Source of the DNA: Niallia endozanthoxylica | Lineage (GTDB): Bacteria; Bacillota; Bacilli; Bacillales; Cytobacillaceae | Reading direction: 5' to 3' | DNA length: 64,000 nucleotides | NCBI RefSeq assembly: GCF_008710145.1 | Contig: NZ_VYKL01000045.1 | Span: 62,001 to 126,000, forward strand | Shown: one piece after another, positions 34,682 through 43,562 of the stretch | Layout of the letters: every line of letters begins with the position of its first letter | Position numbering within the stretch: the stretch's first letter is position 1 | The notes under the pieces: generated by a model | What the model saw: the letters and a program-made list of their open reading frames with translations, nothing else | Told to the model about the DNA's origin: nothing | Databases searched by the model: none | Position numbers and translations under genes: made by a program

Positions 34682-35758
34682 ATGGTTTCTCTAAAAAAGT
34701 ACAATGTGTTCCGTAAAACGATTGTTATATTAGCAATACTATTTTTAATAAGTAATATTGTCTTCCCTATGAAATCAAAGGCAGATATCGTGAAAGACCC
34801 GGATGTAGGCTATCTGGATGCCTTTAGACCTGGAACTAGCAATCCATATGCTATTGTGATTGAATTTGATAAGCTAATACAATTCTCGTCAGGTCGTATA
34901 GGCCCATTACCATCCTCTACCACGTATGGACCTTTCACTGAAATTAAACTAATACATGCTGGTAATGAGGTACCCATTAGATTAGTGATATCTGATAATA
35001 AATTGTTGATTTACCCTGATCCAGCAAGTTCAGCAAGTTCAGGAGACCTATTATGGGGAGAGAATAAGGATTACGAACTAACTATTACAGGTCCCATTGT
35101 TGAAAACATAGATTCCTCGTACGCTTTTGGTACCCCAAACCCGTCATATATTTTTAGAATTAGTACCTATTCTTTAACCTTTGAAGAATTAATGTCCGGT
35201 TCTCGGAAAATCAATACCATTATTAAGGATTATACACCAAGAAAGATAAATGTACTTTCTCCAAAACGGTATATAGATGTAATTGATATTATCCATAAAC
35301 GTCAGGATCTTGTTCAGGGCAGTACAACCGAATCCGTTACGAATATTGATGTTACCATTAATCATGGTTCACCTGCAAATCGATTAATTAAACGTATTGA
35401 AGTGACCCCGAAAAAAAATGGCGCCGATTTGCAAATAACAAAAGTAATAGATAATTTACATCTACAATCCCTTTCTGGTAATAAACTTTATGATTTTGGT
35501 TTTACTCGTTTACCCGATACAAGCGGATTTGATTTTGAGGTATTAGTATACGACATAAACGATAACCTTTTAGATAAAAGAATTGTTAAAGTCCCATATG
35601 AACAAAGTACGACCACAATAATTAAGCAAAGAGACCGCTATACCACTGCGGGTAAAACATATACTCTATATGATTTATTAAAGACTCCAACGAATTTACA
35701 AAAGTTGTTAGATGAAAATCGAATGGATGAAATAACGGTTCAGGTGGTGCAGGAGTAA
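34682..35758 (+). CDS. secreted protein of unknown function (first gene of SLH operon)
   Basis: A 358-residue protein with a Sec signal peptide (KKYNVFRKTIVILAILFLIS, cleavage likely after MKSKA near residue 33). It continues with beta-rich, immunoglobulin-like sequence (NPYAIVIEFDKLIQFSSG, NKDYELTITGPIV) and a C-terminal part with TTIIKQRDRYTTAGKTYTLY. The start at 34682 was chosen because AGGAAGGTGA precedes it and it begins the signal peptide. It overlaps the next gene by one base (TAATG junction). It probably acts in the cell wall together with the SLH protein two genes on. Confidence 0.7.
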   Translation: MVSLKKYNVFRKTIVILAILFLISNIVFPMKSKADIVKDPDVGYLDAFRPGTSNPYAIVIEFDKLIQFSSGRIGPLPSSTTYGPFTEIKLIHAGNEVPIRLVISDNKLLIYPDPASSASSGDLLWGENKDYELTITGPIVENIDSSYAFGTPNPSYIFRISTYSLTFEELMSGSRKINTIIKDYTPRKINVLSPKRYIDVIDIIHKRQDLVQGSTTESVTNIDVTINHGSPANRLIKRIEVTPKKNGADLQITKVIDNLHLQSLSGNKLYDFGFTRLPDTSGFDFEVLVYDINDNLLDKRIVKVPYEQSTTTIIKQRDRYTTAGKTYTLYDLLKTPTNLQKLLDENRMDEITVQVVQE

Positions 35759-36411
35759 TGATTAAGAAAAAATGGAGAATAGCAACCATCTTATTTGTTT
35801 TTACCATGCTACTCATTATGCCCATAACAACACTGGGTTCCTCCAACGATACAGACGTTTGGAGTACTAAAACAATAAGTGAAACTAATAAAGTTTGGAC
35901 AGTTTCCTTTAGTCAGCCTTTAAAAGAATCATCAATTAAAAAAACAACTGTTTATATTGAAGATGAACGCTATCGATTATTTTTTACAGATGTCGCCCTT
36001 TCTGAGGATAAAAAGTCAATTATTGTCACCCCGAAGAATGCTTATCAGGAAAATATAACGTATAAACTAAATATCTCCAAAGAGATTATGTCAGAAAAAG
36101 GGAAAAAGCTAGCAAATAATATTATTTTACCCTTTGTTTTAAATGGCACTACTGAAAATGGAAACCAAGAAATTGCTAAAGAACCTATTAGTAACGTGAC
36201 AATTACTCCTTTAGCTTATGCTAGCAGGATTACTGCTATTAGCAATGACACTGTTAACAGGGTTACTGCTAATTCTAAAGACATGCATTATGAGGGAGAT
36301 AACACTTATAGCCTTGGTATAATTGATTTGAGCTCAGGCGATAATGTAAGAATAGAAGCCTATGATATTAAAGGAAAAAAAGTATTTTCAAAGGATTATA
36401 AAGTAAATTAA
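35758..36411 (+). CDS. secreted protein with Big_5-type Ig-like domain
   Basis: A 217-residue product with a signal peptide (KKKWRIATILFVFTMLLIMP). A Big_5/SbsA-type Ig-like domain follows (NKVWTVSFSQPLKESSIKK, YIEDERYRLFFTDVAL, KSIIVTPKNAY), then a second beta domain ending DIKGKKVFSKDYKVN. Its ATG overlaps the preceding stop. It is probably displayed at the cell surface. Confidence 0.75.
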   Translation: MIKKKWRIATILFVFTMLLIMPITTLGSSNDTDVWSTKTISETNKVWTVSFSQPLKESSIKKTTVYIEDERYRLFFTDVALSEDKKSIIVTPKNAYQENITYKLNISKEIMSEKGKKLANNIILPFVLNGTTENGNQEIAKEPISNVTITPLAYASRITAISNDTVNRVTANSKDMHYEGDNTYSLGIIDLSSGDNVRIEAYDIKGKKVFSKDYKVN

Positions 36412-36427
36412 TACGAGGGGTTATAAA

Positions 36428-37150
36428 ATGAAGAAAATTGGACTATTCATTCTTGCAGTTTTCTTAGTAAGCCCCTTTTTTCTAGGATTTACTGTTACTG
36501 CAAAAACGACATTTAAAGATATATCAAGCAAGTATTGGGCAAAGGACGAAATAGACTATTTATCAACAAAGAAAATTATTAATGGATACTCTAATGGAAA
36601 CTTTGGTCCTAACGATTCTATTAAAAGAGTAGATGCAGCTACAATGATTGTTAGAGCTTTAGAACTGGATACTTCTAACCGCCCTAATATTAACCTTTAT
36701 GATGTAACAAAAAAATCATATGGATATGATACAATTGCAACTGTTATCGACGAAGGCATTTTCTTTGGCAATAATGGATACTTTTATCCTGACAATACAT
36801 TAACGAGAGCTGAAATGGCAGCCATCCTTAATCGAGCTTTTCAATTAGAAGAGAAAAATACAAAAGTATCTTTCAAAGACTTAGATACCAAATATTGGGC
36901 TTATAAAGATATTCAAGCTTTAGCAACCAATAATATCACTTCTGGTTATGAAGATAACACTTTTAAACCCAACCAAACTATAACAAGAGCTGAGTTTTCT
37001 GCTTTCATGTCTCGTGTCTTAAAAAATCCTACTGTGGTAGATGATCATAAAGAACCGGTAGTTGATCCTCCAGAAACAATCGAAAACAATGGGAATGGGA
37101 ATACGAATAATAAAGACAGTCAAAACTTTGAAGTAATTCAAATTTATTAG
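36428..37150 (+). CDS. S-layer-homology (SLH) domain protein
   Basis: A 240-residue protein with a signal peptide (KKIGLFILAVFLVSPFFLG) and three SLH domains: FKDISSKYWAKDEIDYLST near residue 30, YPDNTLTRAEMAAILNRAF closing the second near residue 135, and FKDLDTKYWAYKDIQALAT with KPNQTITRAEFSAFMSRVL closing the third near residue 200. A Pro/Asn-rich tail follows. SLH triplets bind pyruvylated secondary wall polymer and anchor proteins non-covalently. GAGGGG precedes the ATG. It ends a three-gene secreted operon. Confidence 0.88.
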   Translation: MKKIGLFILAVFLVSPFFLGFTVTAKTTFKDISSKYWAKDEIDYLSTKKIINGYSNGNFGPNDSIKRVDAATMIVRALELDTSNRPNINLYDVTKKSYGYDTIATVIDEGIFFGNNGYFYPDNTLTRAEMAAILNRAFQLEEKNTKVSFKDLDTKYWAYKDIQALATNNITSGYEDNTFKPNQTITRAEFSAFMSRVLKNPTVVDDHKEPVVDPPETIENNGNGNTNNKDSQNFEVIQIY

Positions 37151-37171
37151 AAACTTACGCATCATCTCACT

Positions 37172-37295
37172 ATCACTCTTTCAAATCATCTATTACTTAA
37201 ATGAAGCCGGCGGAACACCGATAATCGAATCATCAAGTTCAGGCGAAAAATTGACCAATGTACCAGTAAGTGTCAAGGCCAGGCAGATAATACAA
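37172..37295 (+). pseudogene. possible gene remnant
   Basis: The frame reads NEAGGTPIIESSSSGEKLTN then VPVSVKARQIIQ-stop. It looks like the C-terminal end of a coding sequence without any start. The parent family is not recognised. Confidence 0.3.
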
Positions 37296-37306
37296 TAAAT
37301 AAACAT

Positions 37307-37341
37307 AATCCCCCTATTAAAAAGGTTTTAATAGGGGGATT
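37307..37341. terminator. perfect 16-bp hairpin terminator
   Basis: AATCCCCCTATTAAAA and its exact complement flank a 3-base loop, followed by TATTATTCT. It closes the SLH operon. Confidence 0.85.
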
Positions 37342-37388
37342 TATTATTCTAGTTAATAAAAAACGAAATTTTGTTAATCTTTATTTTT

Positions 37389-37440
37389 CACCGTTACTAT
37401 GGTGCGGCTCTCCGTGACTAATCTAAATGAGGCGCTTTTT
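37389..37440. other. rlmH-3'-end-like attachment site H (degenerate)
   Basis: CGTTACTATGGTGCGGCTCT then CCGTGACTAATCTAAATGAGG. The right part TCTAAATGAGGCGCTTTTT matches that of site D. The minus strand reads GEPHHS. Confidence 0.55.
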
Positions 37441-37616
37441 AATTTGCCGTTTTCCATTTATAAAAGGGGAATATATTTATTATTTCCAATAACTAATTCC
37501 CGTATATTCCTTTTGAAGTCAGTTAAACTATACAATAGTATCTTACTCGAGCATAGTAAATTATGAAAAGGATAATTAGCCGCCAAGACTAAATTAGATT
37601 AAAGTGAGGATGAGAG

Positions 37617-38039
37617 ATGGAATTAAATAAAAATTGTATGTATTGTATGGAAGATGAAAAACGAGACAATCTTATGATTGAGATAGCTAAACTAGATGTT
37701 TCCACAATCTTTCTATTTAAAGAGCAAACCTATCTAGGCAGATGTAACGTTGTATATCAGGATCATGTAAAGGAACTTTTTGACCTTAACGAACAGGAAT
37801 TATCTTTATTTATGAACGATGTAAAAAGGGTGGCAATTGCTGTGGACAATGCCTTTCAACCAAATAAGATTAATTATGGTGCATATGGAGACACATTGCA
37901 TCATCTACATATGCACGTGGTCCCAAAATATGAGGGAAAAGATAACTGGGGATCGACTTTTGAAATGAATCCCGGTAAGACTTACTTAACTGATACTGAG
38001 TATGCAGATGTAATAGCGAAGATCAAAGGAAATTTATAA
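37617..38039 (+). CDS. HIT-family hydrolase
   Basis: A 140-residue histidine-triad protein: N-terminal CMYCMEDEKRD (zinc-binding-type cysteines), then NYGAYGDTLHHLHMHVVPKY with the catalytic HxHxHxx motif near residue 102. HIT proteins hydrolyse nucleotide phosphoramidates, Ap4A or similar. AGTGAGGATGAG precedes the ATG. It is the only gene between sites H and G, and is closed by an ACGGTG/CACCGT hairpin with a T tract. Confidence 0.88.
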   Translation: MELNKNCMYCMEDEKRDNLMIEIAKLDVSTIFLFKEQTYLGRCNVVYQDHVKELFDLNEQELSLFMNDVKRVAIAVDNAFQPNKINYGAYGDTLHHLHMHVVPKYEGKDNWGSTFEMNPGKTYLTDTEYADVIAKIKGNL

Positions 38040-38105
38040 TTAGATATATTCAGGGCGAACGGTGTCACCGTCCGAAATATTTTTTCAAGGCCCTTAACTT
38101 TTTAA

Positions 38106-38159
38106 TCAAATCACTAAAAGCTTACTCAAAATGGATCTGTCTTTTAGTGATTTGATTTC
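38106..38159. repeat. 17-bp perfect inverted repeat beside site G
   Basis: AATCAAATCACTAAAAG and its exact complement are separated by 20 bases and end 15 bp before attachment site G. It may be a terminator or part of the site. Confidence 0.7.
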
Positions 38160-38174
38160 AAACGTACTTAAAAA

Positions 38175-38222
38175 CCCCATTTATTTATGGTACAGTCCAC
38201 CGCAACTAGTTAACTAGCAGTT
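38175..38222. other. rlmH-3'-end-like attachment site G
   Basis: CCCCATTTATTTATGGTACA then GTCCACCGC. The minus strand reads GLYHK-stop. Confidence 0.65.
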
Positions 38223-38390
38223 TTTTAGACCCCTATATTAGCCTAATCGGTTCTTATAAAATTTGCCCAGTTTAGTGTTTACACACCATTTCTTATTAGC
38301 TTGTTTTATAGATGTGTAATTAAGCACGTAATTCAAGGTAAAATCAAAAAACACCCTGCTCCGCGACTAAAGCAAAACAGGGCCTTACTA

Positions 38391-38579
38391 TTAGTGCAAG
38401 CGATCTAAAGCTTGATAGTCTTTCATATATGGACCATTATCCGCTACGGCTGAATGGTATAGTGCTTTAATGGCTAAATTTTTCTCTAAGCCCATTTCGA
38501 CTTTTATCTTCTTTAGCTCATCATGCAATTCACGGTGCTCATTTATTAATTTTGTCATGATCGTTTTACTATATTTCAT
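38391..38579 (-). CDS. hypothetical 62-aa protein
   Basis: A small, mostly helical protein (KLINEHRELHDELKKIKVEM) with GGGATGTGA before the ATG and a CCCTG/CAGGG hairpin after the stop. It is the only gene between sites G and F. No family is recognised. Confidence 0.5.
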   Translation of the reverse strand: MKYSKTIMTKLINEHRELHDELKKIKVEMGLEKNLAIKALYHSAVADNGPYMKDYQALDRLH

Positions 38580-38710
38580 CTTGTCACATCCCTAATGCAT
38601 TATTTTTATAAATACAACCTTTAAATAGATAAACTCAGGAAATTTGTGCGGGATAGTAAAATCTTCTGGCAACTAATGCCTTTCTAAAATTTTGTAGAGC
38701 GTATTTGTTT

Positions 38711-38758
38711 GAAACCGCATCTATTTATGATACGGTTCACCACACCAAGTATACCAAC
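38711..38758. other. rlmH-3'-end-like attachment site F
   Basis: GCATCTATTTATGATACGGT then TCACCACACC. The minus strand reads GGT GAA CCG TAT CAT AAA TAG, that is GEPYHK-stop, the exact tail of RlmH from Glu onward. Confidence 0.8.
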
Positions 38759-38848
38759 AGTTTTTATACATGATATAGTGGCACTGTTCCTTGGAGCTAA
38801 TAATACAGCATAATGAAAAATAGGAAGTTAAAGTCTGGAGATAATTAA

Positions 38849-39111
38849 ATGAAAAGATTAAATGGATATGCAGCAGTATTAATCAAAGAAATAATCCGTG
38901 AAGGAGAATCGATTTTTGAAATCAAAGGGAAGAAATACTTTTTATCTTTAATTCAGGAATCTGAAACAACAGTAAATGAAGACGTTGAAGGTAATACCAA
39001 ATTAAAACAGAAGCCATTGATATGTTTTCTGTCATGATGGAAAAGAATATGAAAAAATTCCTACCTTTTGATTTGAAGAATATAACAAGCTCCATCTTCT
39101 GCAAAATATAG
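38849..39111 (+). pseudogene. frameshifted small hypothetical gene
   Basis: The frame from an ATG with TCTGGAGA upstream encodes KRLNGYAAVLIKEIIREGES and more. Near 39010 the coding character moves to another frame (KTEAIDMFSVMMEKNMKKF) and runs to TAG at 39109. This suggests a one-base frameshift in a gene of about 85 codons. Its end overlaps the convergent gene at 39061. Confidence 0.4.
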
Positions 39112-39387
39112 ATATTCCCCTTGCTGCACATTAAAAAAGACATTCTCTTTATCATATACTAGCTTCTTTATTTTATTAAAATTTTCAAATAGGTGCTTAG
39201 GTGGGCTAATAATGATATCTTCACTTCTATCTGTTACCACAAATCCTTTAGGATTGGATTTCCTTTTAGGCTTCAATTCTACATACCATTTTCCATTCAA
39301 AAGCATTGTATTTGCTCTAATAGAACACTTCCTGTTTTGTACTGTCCAAGTATTACTACAATTACAGCGATGAATTTTACTCTTCAT
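39061..39387 (-). CDS. hypothetical protein with Cys-rich N-terminus
   Basis: A 108-residue product starting MKSKIHRCNCSNTWTVQNRKC (possible metal-binding cysteines), then KWYVELKPKRKSNPKGFVV and a beta-rich end (YLYFAEDGACYILQIKR). GAAGGTTGAGG precedes the ATG. Family unknown. Confidence 0.5.
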   Translation of the reverse strand: MKSKIHRCNCSNTWTVQNRKCSIRANTMLLNGKWYVELKPKRKSNPKGFVVTDRSEDIIISPPKHLFENFNKIKKLVYDKENVFFNVQQGEYLYFAEDGACYILQIKR

Positions 39388-39671
39388 AACCTCAACCTTC
39401 TTTCATTTTCTTTAATCCGTTATATACCTGATGTTCGAAAAAATAAAAATGAGAAAGGTCTTGATGAGTCGCTGATCTCCTGTTCACGTGTTAATTTTAC
39501 TTTACTGCTCACGGACTTGATAGCAGAATGAGCATTTTTTATGAATTGTTATAATACCCGACTTACGTATAGACGAATTGGGATGGATAGTAAATATGAA
39601 TACGCTGAATTGCTGGAATTTATGCCATACCGTAATTGGATGATTGCGGCATGGCACTCAGCACTGCTTCT
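39388..39671. other. gene-poor stretch
   Basis: A plus-strand frame around 39553-39702 (RRIGMDSKYEYAELLEFMPY) looks coding but has no start and runs into the convergent DinB gene end. It may be a relic. Nothing else was recognised. Confidence 0.3.
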
Positions 39672-40151
39672 TCAATTATTGGATCCTTCAATTGCTCGTT
39701 GAATCGCATAAATAACTCCCGTATGCATTCCTTCATGGTGTAAACTAAACGCTAGAATTTCCCCGATTGTTTCCATCTTAAAACCAAGCCGAACAAAGGG
39801 TTTTGTTGCTTTTTCCTGCAGGCGGTTTTCGAGAGATTCCTTGATGTAAGCAGTTTGCTTTTTTAATTCATAGGATAAGGTTTGCAACGTTGGCGGTTCT
39901 ACCTGCCATTCGCTTGGTCTCGTCCGATTGCCAAATAGGGTGATAAATTCTTGAGAAAGTTGTTGCGGTAATCCTACAAAGTTCGAAGCAAGCTGATCTT
40001 GAACAATTAAAATATGACCAACGTTCCAACGAATCGTATTGTTAAATCCCTTAGGCATAATATCAGCCACATCTTCTGTAATAGACTCCAACTTTTGGAG
40101 AGTAATGGCTCGAACCACTTCCACTTGTCTCAGCACCATATCATTCATCAT
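39672..40151 (-). CDS. DinB-superfamily protein
   Basis: A product of about 159 residues with the DinB four-helix layout and its metal-binding histidines: RWNVGHILIVQDQ near residue 45 and FSLHHEGMHTGVIYAIQRAI near residue 138. Members include bacillithiol-dependent transferases and uncharacterised proteins. The ATG at 40151 was chosen with TGGAGG at eight bases. It lies between sites F and E. Confidence 0.82.
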   Translation of the reverse strand: MMNDMVLRQVEVVRAITLQKLESITEDVADIMPKGFNNTIRWNVGHILIVQDQLASNFVGLPQQLSQEFITLFGNRTRPSEWQVEPPTLQTLSYELKKQTAYIKESLENRLQEKATKPFVRLGFKMETIGEILAFSLHHEGMHTGVIYAIQRAIEGSNN

Positions 40152-40330
40152 AATACCCAACCTCCATTTTTATGTATCCAACTAGCTGCCACAGAGTCAT
40201 CAACCATCCGCATTTCCTGCGCCAATCACAATCGTACTTTTATTCTTCACTTCATATCCCTCACAAACAATTACATTGGTCCATTATCCATACTTCTCTT
40301 TGCATAGGCCTGCTAGTCTCCAAAAAAACT

Positions 40331-40372
40331 GCCTCTATTTATGGTACGGTTCTCCACCCATTATTAGGTGGT
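40331..40372. other. rlmH-3'-end-like attachment site E
   Basis: GCCTCTATTTATGGTACGGT then TCTCCACCC. The minus strand reads GGA GAA CCG TAC CAT AAA TAG, GEPYHK-stop. Confidence 0.8.
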
Positions 40373-40381
40373 AAATTATTT

Positions 40382-41043
40382 TCTAACGATAAAATGAAAT
40401 ATAAAAATGTAAGAGATTTTAAGATTGAGTTTAATCCAAAGAGATTAAATTCAAATGAAGAAGATTATATTAAAGAAAAAGTTCTTCCTTTGCTAAGGCA
40501 CGTTGGATTCACAAGAATTGATTTTGCTTTTGATATAGAAGAAAATTTATCAGATTACATCTACTATGAAGGAAATAGTCCCAAAAAGGTTGGAAAATTT
40601 ATTGGCAAGAACGGGAAATTAGAAACAATGTATATAGGTAGCAAAGAAAGTAACAACTTCAAAAACGTAAACATTGGTGGCGTATAGAAATTCGTGTTAG
40701 ACATGACAAAGCGCACCCAGAAATATCAGAAGATGAGTTGTTTCAATCTTTACACCTTATTAAACCAAGCTTTAGTAATACAAAACGTATTCATGACCAA
40801 GCACTCATATTTTTCCTAAATACCTTTCCAGAAAAAATTGAGGAAATGAATTACAAAGCCAAAAAAAGAGCACGGGAATTACTATTAAATACATCAGATT
40901 TTGACTTAGTACGTGTATTACGATTAGCATTTGCACGAAATAGGAATAAATTAGAAACCCAATTAAAAGATTATCTATCTTCTTCTAATTTACAGGAATA
41001 TGAAATTGAACAGCTTTATACATTTGATGAAAAAAATCAATGA
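40382..41043 (+). pseudogene. plasmid-type replication initiator (Rep_trans-like) relic
   Basis: Two fragments of one protein are readable. The first (KNVRDFKIEFNPKRL, HVGFTRIDFAFDIEENLSDY, KNGKLETMYIGSKESNNF) ends at 40687. The second continues in another frame (EIRVRHDKAHPEISEDELFQ, then SLHLIKPSF) to 41043. The order resembles rolling-circle Rep proteins of Gram-positive plasmids and ICEs, with the catalytic Tyr region and 5' end lost. The break near 40680 is a frameshift. It indicates that a mobile replicon contributed to this unit. Confidence 0.65.
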
Positions 41044-41117
41044 GATATGGTGAAGAAATTGAAACAAAAAAACTTACTTTTTCATCTAACTATAAACTAC
41101 GTCATTTTCATAATGAG

Positions 41118-41151
41118 AAAAGACCATCAGATTATTAGAAGATGGTCTTTT
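41118..41151. terminator. bidirectional terminator
   Basis: AAAAGACCATC and GATGGTCTTTT form a perfect 11-bp stem between the Rep relic and the convergent PepSY gene. Confidence 0.82.
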
Positions 41152-41188
41152 CTTTTCAATTAAAGCACCGGTTCGAGAATAGCTTATT

Positions 41189-41437
41189 TTAGTCATTATC
41201 ATTTTCTTGTTCAATTTTTAAGATTTTACCGTTTTTTGCGAGTATCTCTACTTCAAATATCATGCCTTGTGGTGTCATAATGAATACCTCATAAACTAAA
41301 ACACCATTTTCTAAATCCATATCCACATGCATAACCTTCCCAGGTACTCTTTGAAGGGCTATTTCTTTGGCTTGTTGCATTGTAATCCTTTGTCTATGCA
41401 TAGGTACTGGGTTGCCATAAGGAAAATCTTGATACAC
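41189..41437 (-). CDS. PepSY-domain small protein
   Basis: An 82-residue protein from a GTG with AGGAGG nine bases upstream. It is a single PepSY domain: ITMQQAKEIALQRVPGKVMH, GVLVYEVFIMTPQGMIFEVE, NGKILKIEQE. PepSY domains inhibit peptidases or act extracytoplasmically, but no signal peptide is present here. Confidence 0.75.
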   Translation of the reverse strand: MYQDFPYGNPVPMHRQRITMQQAKEIALQRVPGKVMHVDMDLENGVLVYEVFIMTPQGMIFEVEILAKNGKILKIEQENDND

Positions 41438-41658
41438 TTAAAATTCCTCCTCATAAGAAAATCAACTCATTTATCTATATACATCTGACAAGTTCAAGGT
41501 TCCAGAACGATACTGCCCGTTTAACAATTAATTTTATTATTAAATTTAAATACCATTTAACATTATTTCAGATAATTTTTTAACACATTTTCTAAATTTA
41601 AATTATTATTTATTTGCTAAAGGAGCATTTAGCCTTTTATTTTAAAGGAGTGATGATT

Positions 41659-41907
41659 ATGTTTTTAAGTGGTAAAGGTCGCGTCATTTCTAGCGGTCAT
41701 TTTAATACAAAAAATAATAAAAAGATGAGCGTATTAACTGTTCAAATTAATGGTGAGATACATAAATTTTTTGGAAGTGGAAAAGTTCCTCAATTCAATT
41801 TCGGAGATATGATTGAGTTTTTATTAATAGCTCAAAAACAAGAAGGACAGGGATATACTTTTTACTTGGCAAAAGCCGAAGAAATTAGCAAAAAAACTGA
41901 GCAATAA
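41659..41907 (+). CDS. hypothetical 82-aa protein
   Basis: The product starts MFLSGKGRVISSGHFNTKNN, continues VLTVQINGEIHKFFGSGKVP and is beta-rich like an OB-type fold. AAAGGAGTGATG precedes the ATG; an upstream in-frame start at 41614 lacks a ribosome binding site. Possibly a nucleic-acid-binding protein from the same mobile source as the Rep relic, but the family is not recognised. Confidence 0.5.
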   Translation: MFLSGKGRVISSGHFNTKNNKKMSVLTVQINGEIHKFFGSGKVPQFNFGDMIEFLLIAQKQEGQGYTFYLAKAEEISKKTEQ

Positions 41908-41915
41908 ACAAAAAA

Positions 41916-41933
41916 CGGTAGATAGCTCTACCG
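41916..41933 (+). terminator. rho-independent terminator
   Basis: CGGTAGA and TCTACCG stem with a 4-base loop after the 82-aa gene. Confidence 0.65.
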
Positions 41934-41990
41934 CCTTAAACATTAAACAATTTCAACAGAGTATTATCAACTATTAATTCAAAATTTTGC

Positions 41991-42046
41991 TTTACCATCA
42001 CTTGTGGTACGGTTCTCCGTACTATATCTAAATGAGGAGATTTTTA
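41991..42046. other. rlmH-3'-end-like attachment site D
   Basis: ATCACTTGTGGTACGGTTCT then CCGTACTATATCTAAATGAGG. The minus strand reads GGA GAA CCG TAC CAC AAG TGA, GEPYHK-stop. GTACGG and CCGTAC form a hairpin around TTCT. Confidence 0.8.
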
Positions 42047-42324
42047 TCCATCAACAGGATTTGCTCCTATATTTTATTCAAAGAATTGGTGCTTCTTCTG
42101 TAAATTCCTTTTGCGATGAATTATTTTTATAATTGGAAATGCTATAAGTGCTGCTACAAAAATATTATAAATACCCGTAGTTGAATTAATAAATCCTAAA
42201 CCCTATTACAGCATATTTGTCGACAAATAGAAATAAGGTTATTGAAGGAATTTACTGTTAAAATGTTCTTTTCCATAGAAAAGGACCAATACAATAAATT
42301 GATCCACCCTTCCACCCCCATGCA

Positions 42325-43281
42325 TTAATAACAAATAATTATCTGGCGTATAAATTTCCCCTTTACAACTTCACATCGATCTGCTATTTCAAAACCCACT
42401 TCATTAAGTATTCCATCTATATCTTCAGTCGTCACAACGACCATTTTTTTAGCGAAGCGACGTGCGCATTGGAGCATTTCAAATTTTTCCTTATCTGAAA
42501 CGACTGAGCAAAGGTTATAAGGCATGTCTATAATTGCAACATCATACATTTCTGTTATGTCTCTGATATCCCTTAAAAATATAGATCCAGAAAGTCCAAA
42601 ATGCGTGAGATTATTACGAATGCCTTTCATTACTAAAGGATTGTAATCACTACCTATGATATTAACTCCCATAGATAAGGCCTCTACCAATACTGTCCCT
42701 ATGCCACAGCATGGATCAATCACTTTAACGCCTGTTAATTCTGGAACTGCAATATTCACAAGTGCTCTGGCCACTCGTGTAGTTAATGCAGTTGAGTAGT
42801 TATGAGGCTTTTGTTGATGAATCAGCCAAATGCCTTGATTTTCTGAATAGTACCCGAAAAACCATTTTCCTTTTACCTTGGTAATTGCGAATACTATCTC
42901 AGGATGATCAAGATTCGCTACACCTGGAATCAAACATGCAACTTGTCTAGCGATCTCTTTCCTTTCTTGAAACCCCATTTTATCTAGATGATCTATATCT
43001 CGATAGTTGATTCCGATTACCTTGTATGTACCATTCAATGGAGGCATTTCCCGAACACCTCTTAGTAAGTCTTCCAAGGTATCACAGATAAATAGAACTT
43101 CTATTTTCTCTTTTATAAAGGGGCTCCTACTTGGGTCTATATTAATGCTGCTCTCTAATACAAATGTATGTAAGTTAGAGCGAAACATTGAACGAACTTC
43201 CAGTTTACATAAATACTGTTCTTCTTCAGCACAATTGAATGTATATAAATAGGTATGTGGCACTAAACTATTTTGGCTCAA
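42325..43281 (-). CDS. Trm11-like RNA/DNA methyltransferase
   Basis: A 318-residue SAM-dependent methyltransferase. An N-terminal RNA-binding-like half is followed by GVKVIDPCCGIGTVLVEAL near residue 185 (motif I), INIIGSDYN-type motif II (VNIIGSDYNPLVMKGIRNNL) and AIIDMPYNLCS (catalytic DxPY, motif IV) near residue 255. This order matches Trm11/UPF0020 enzymes that make N2-methylguanosine in tRNA. Translation starts at a TTG preceded by AAGGAGGAG. The exact substrate is unknown. It lies between sites D and C. Confidence 0.78.
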   Translation of the reverse strand: MSQNSLVPHTYLYTFNCAEEEQYLCKLEVRSMFRSNLHTFVLESSINIDPSRSPFIKEKIEVLFICDTLEDLLRGVREMPPLNGTYKVIGINYRDIDHLDKMGFQERKEIARQVACLIPGVANLDHPEIVFAITKVKGKWFFGYYSENQGIWLIHQQKPHNYSTALTTRVARALVNIAVPELTGVKVIDPCCGIGTVLVEALSMGVNIIGSDYNPLVMKGIRNNLTHFGLSGSIFLRDIRDITEMYDVAIIDMPYNLCSVVSDKEKFEMLQCARRFAKKMVVVTTEDIDGILNEVGFEIADRCEVVKGKFIRQIIICY

Positions 43282-43431
43282 GTTCTTTCTCCTCCTTTTT
43301 TCTTGGATAAGCCTTGAGTTGTTCCATTGTTTTATTAAATCTCAAGTCGCGTTGCTGGGACATAACTAAATAAATCATGTAATAAAAAATAGTATACTCT
43401 GTTTGTTATTGATCAGTTTGGTTGGAAAAAC

Positions 43432-43562
43432 AAGTTCGTTCCATTGTGCTGCAGACACTCGCTTTCCACGGGGAGCAATCTGAGCCTTCTCGCTTCGCTG
43501 CGGGGTCTCAGACTTTGCTCTAACCCACCAAGAGTCGAGTGTCTTCCGCTCCATTCCACTAG
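43432..43562. repeat. Bacillaceae intergenic repeat element
   Basis: The roughly 130-bp element begins CATTGTGCTGCAGACACTCG, contains TCGCTTCGCTGCGGGGTCTC and ends AGAGTCGAGTGTCTTCCGCTC. It closely resembles a structured repeat I know from many Bacillaceae genomes. GACACTCG and CGAGTGTC form its outer stem. A terminator (CCGAAC/GTTCGG, 43617-43638) follows. Confidence 0.6.

Noticed and set aside
31381..39500. Other CACGTG motifs (30.80, 31.43, 37.91 and 39.48 kb) as parS
   Set aside because: Flanking bases do not match TGTTNCACGTGAAACA.
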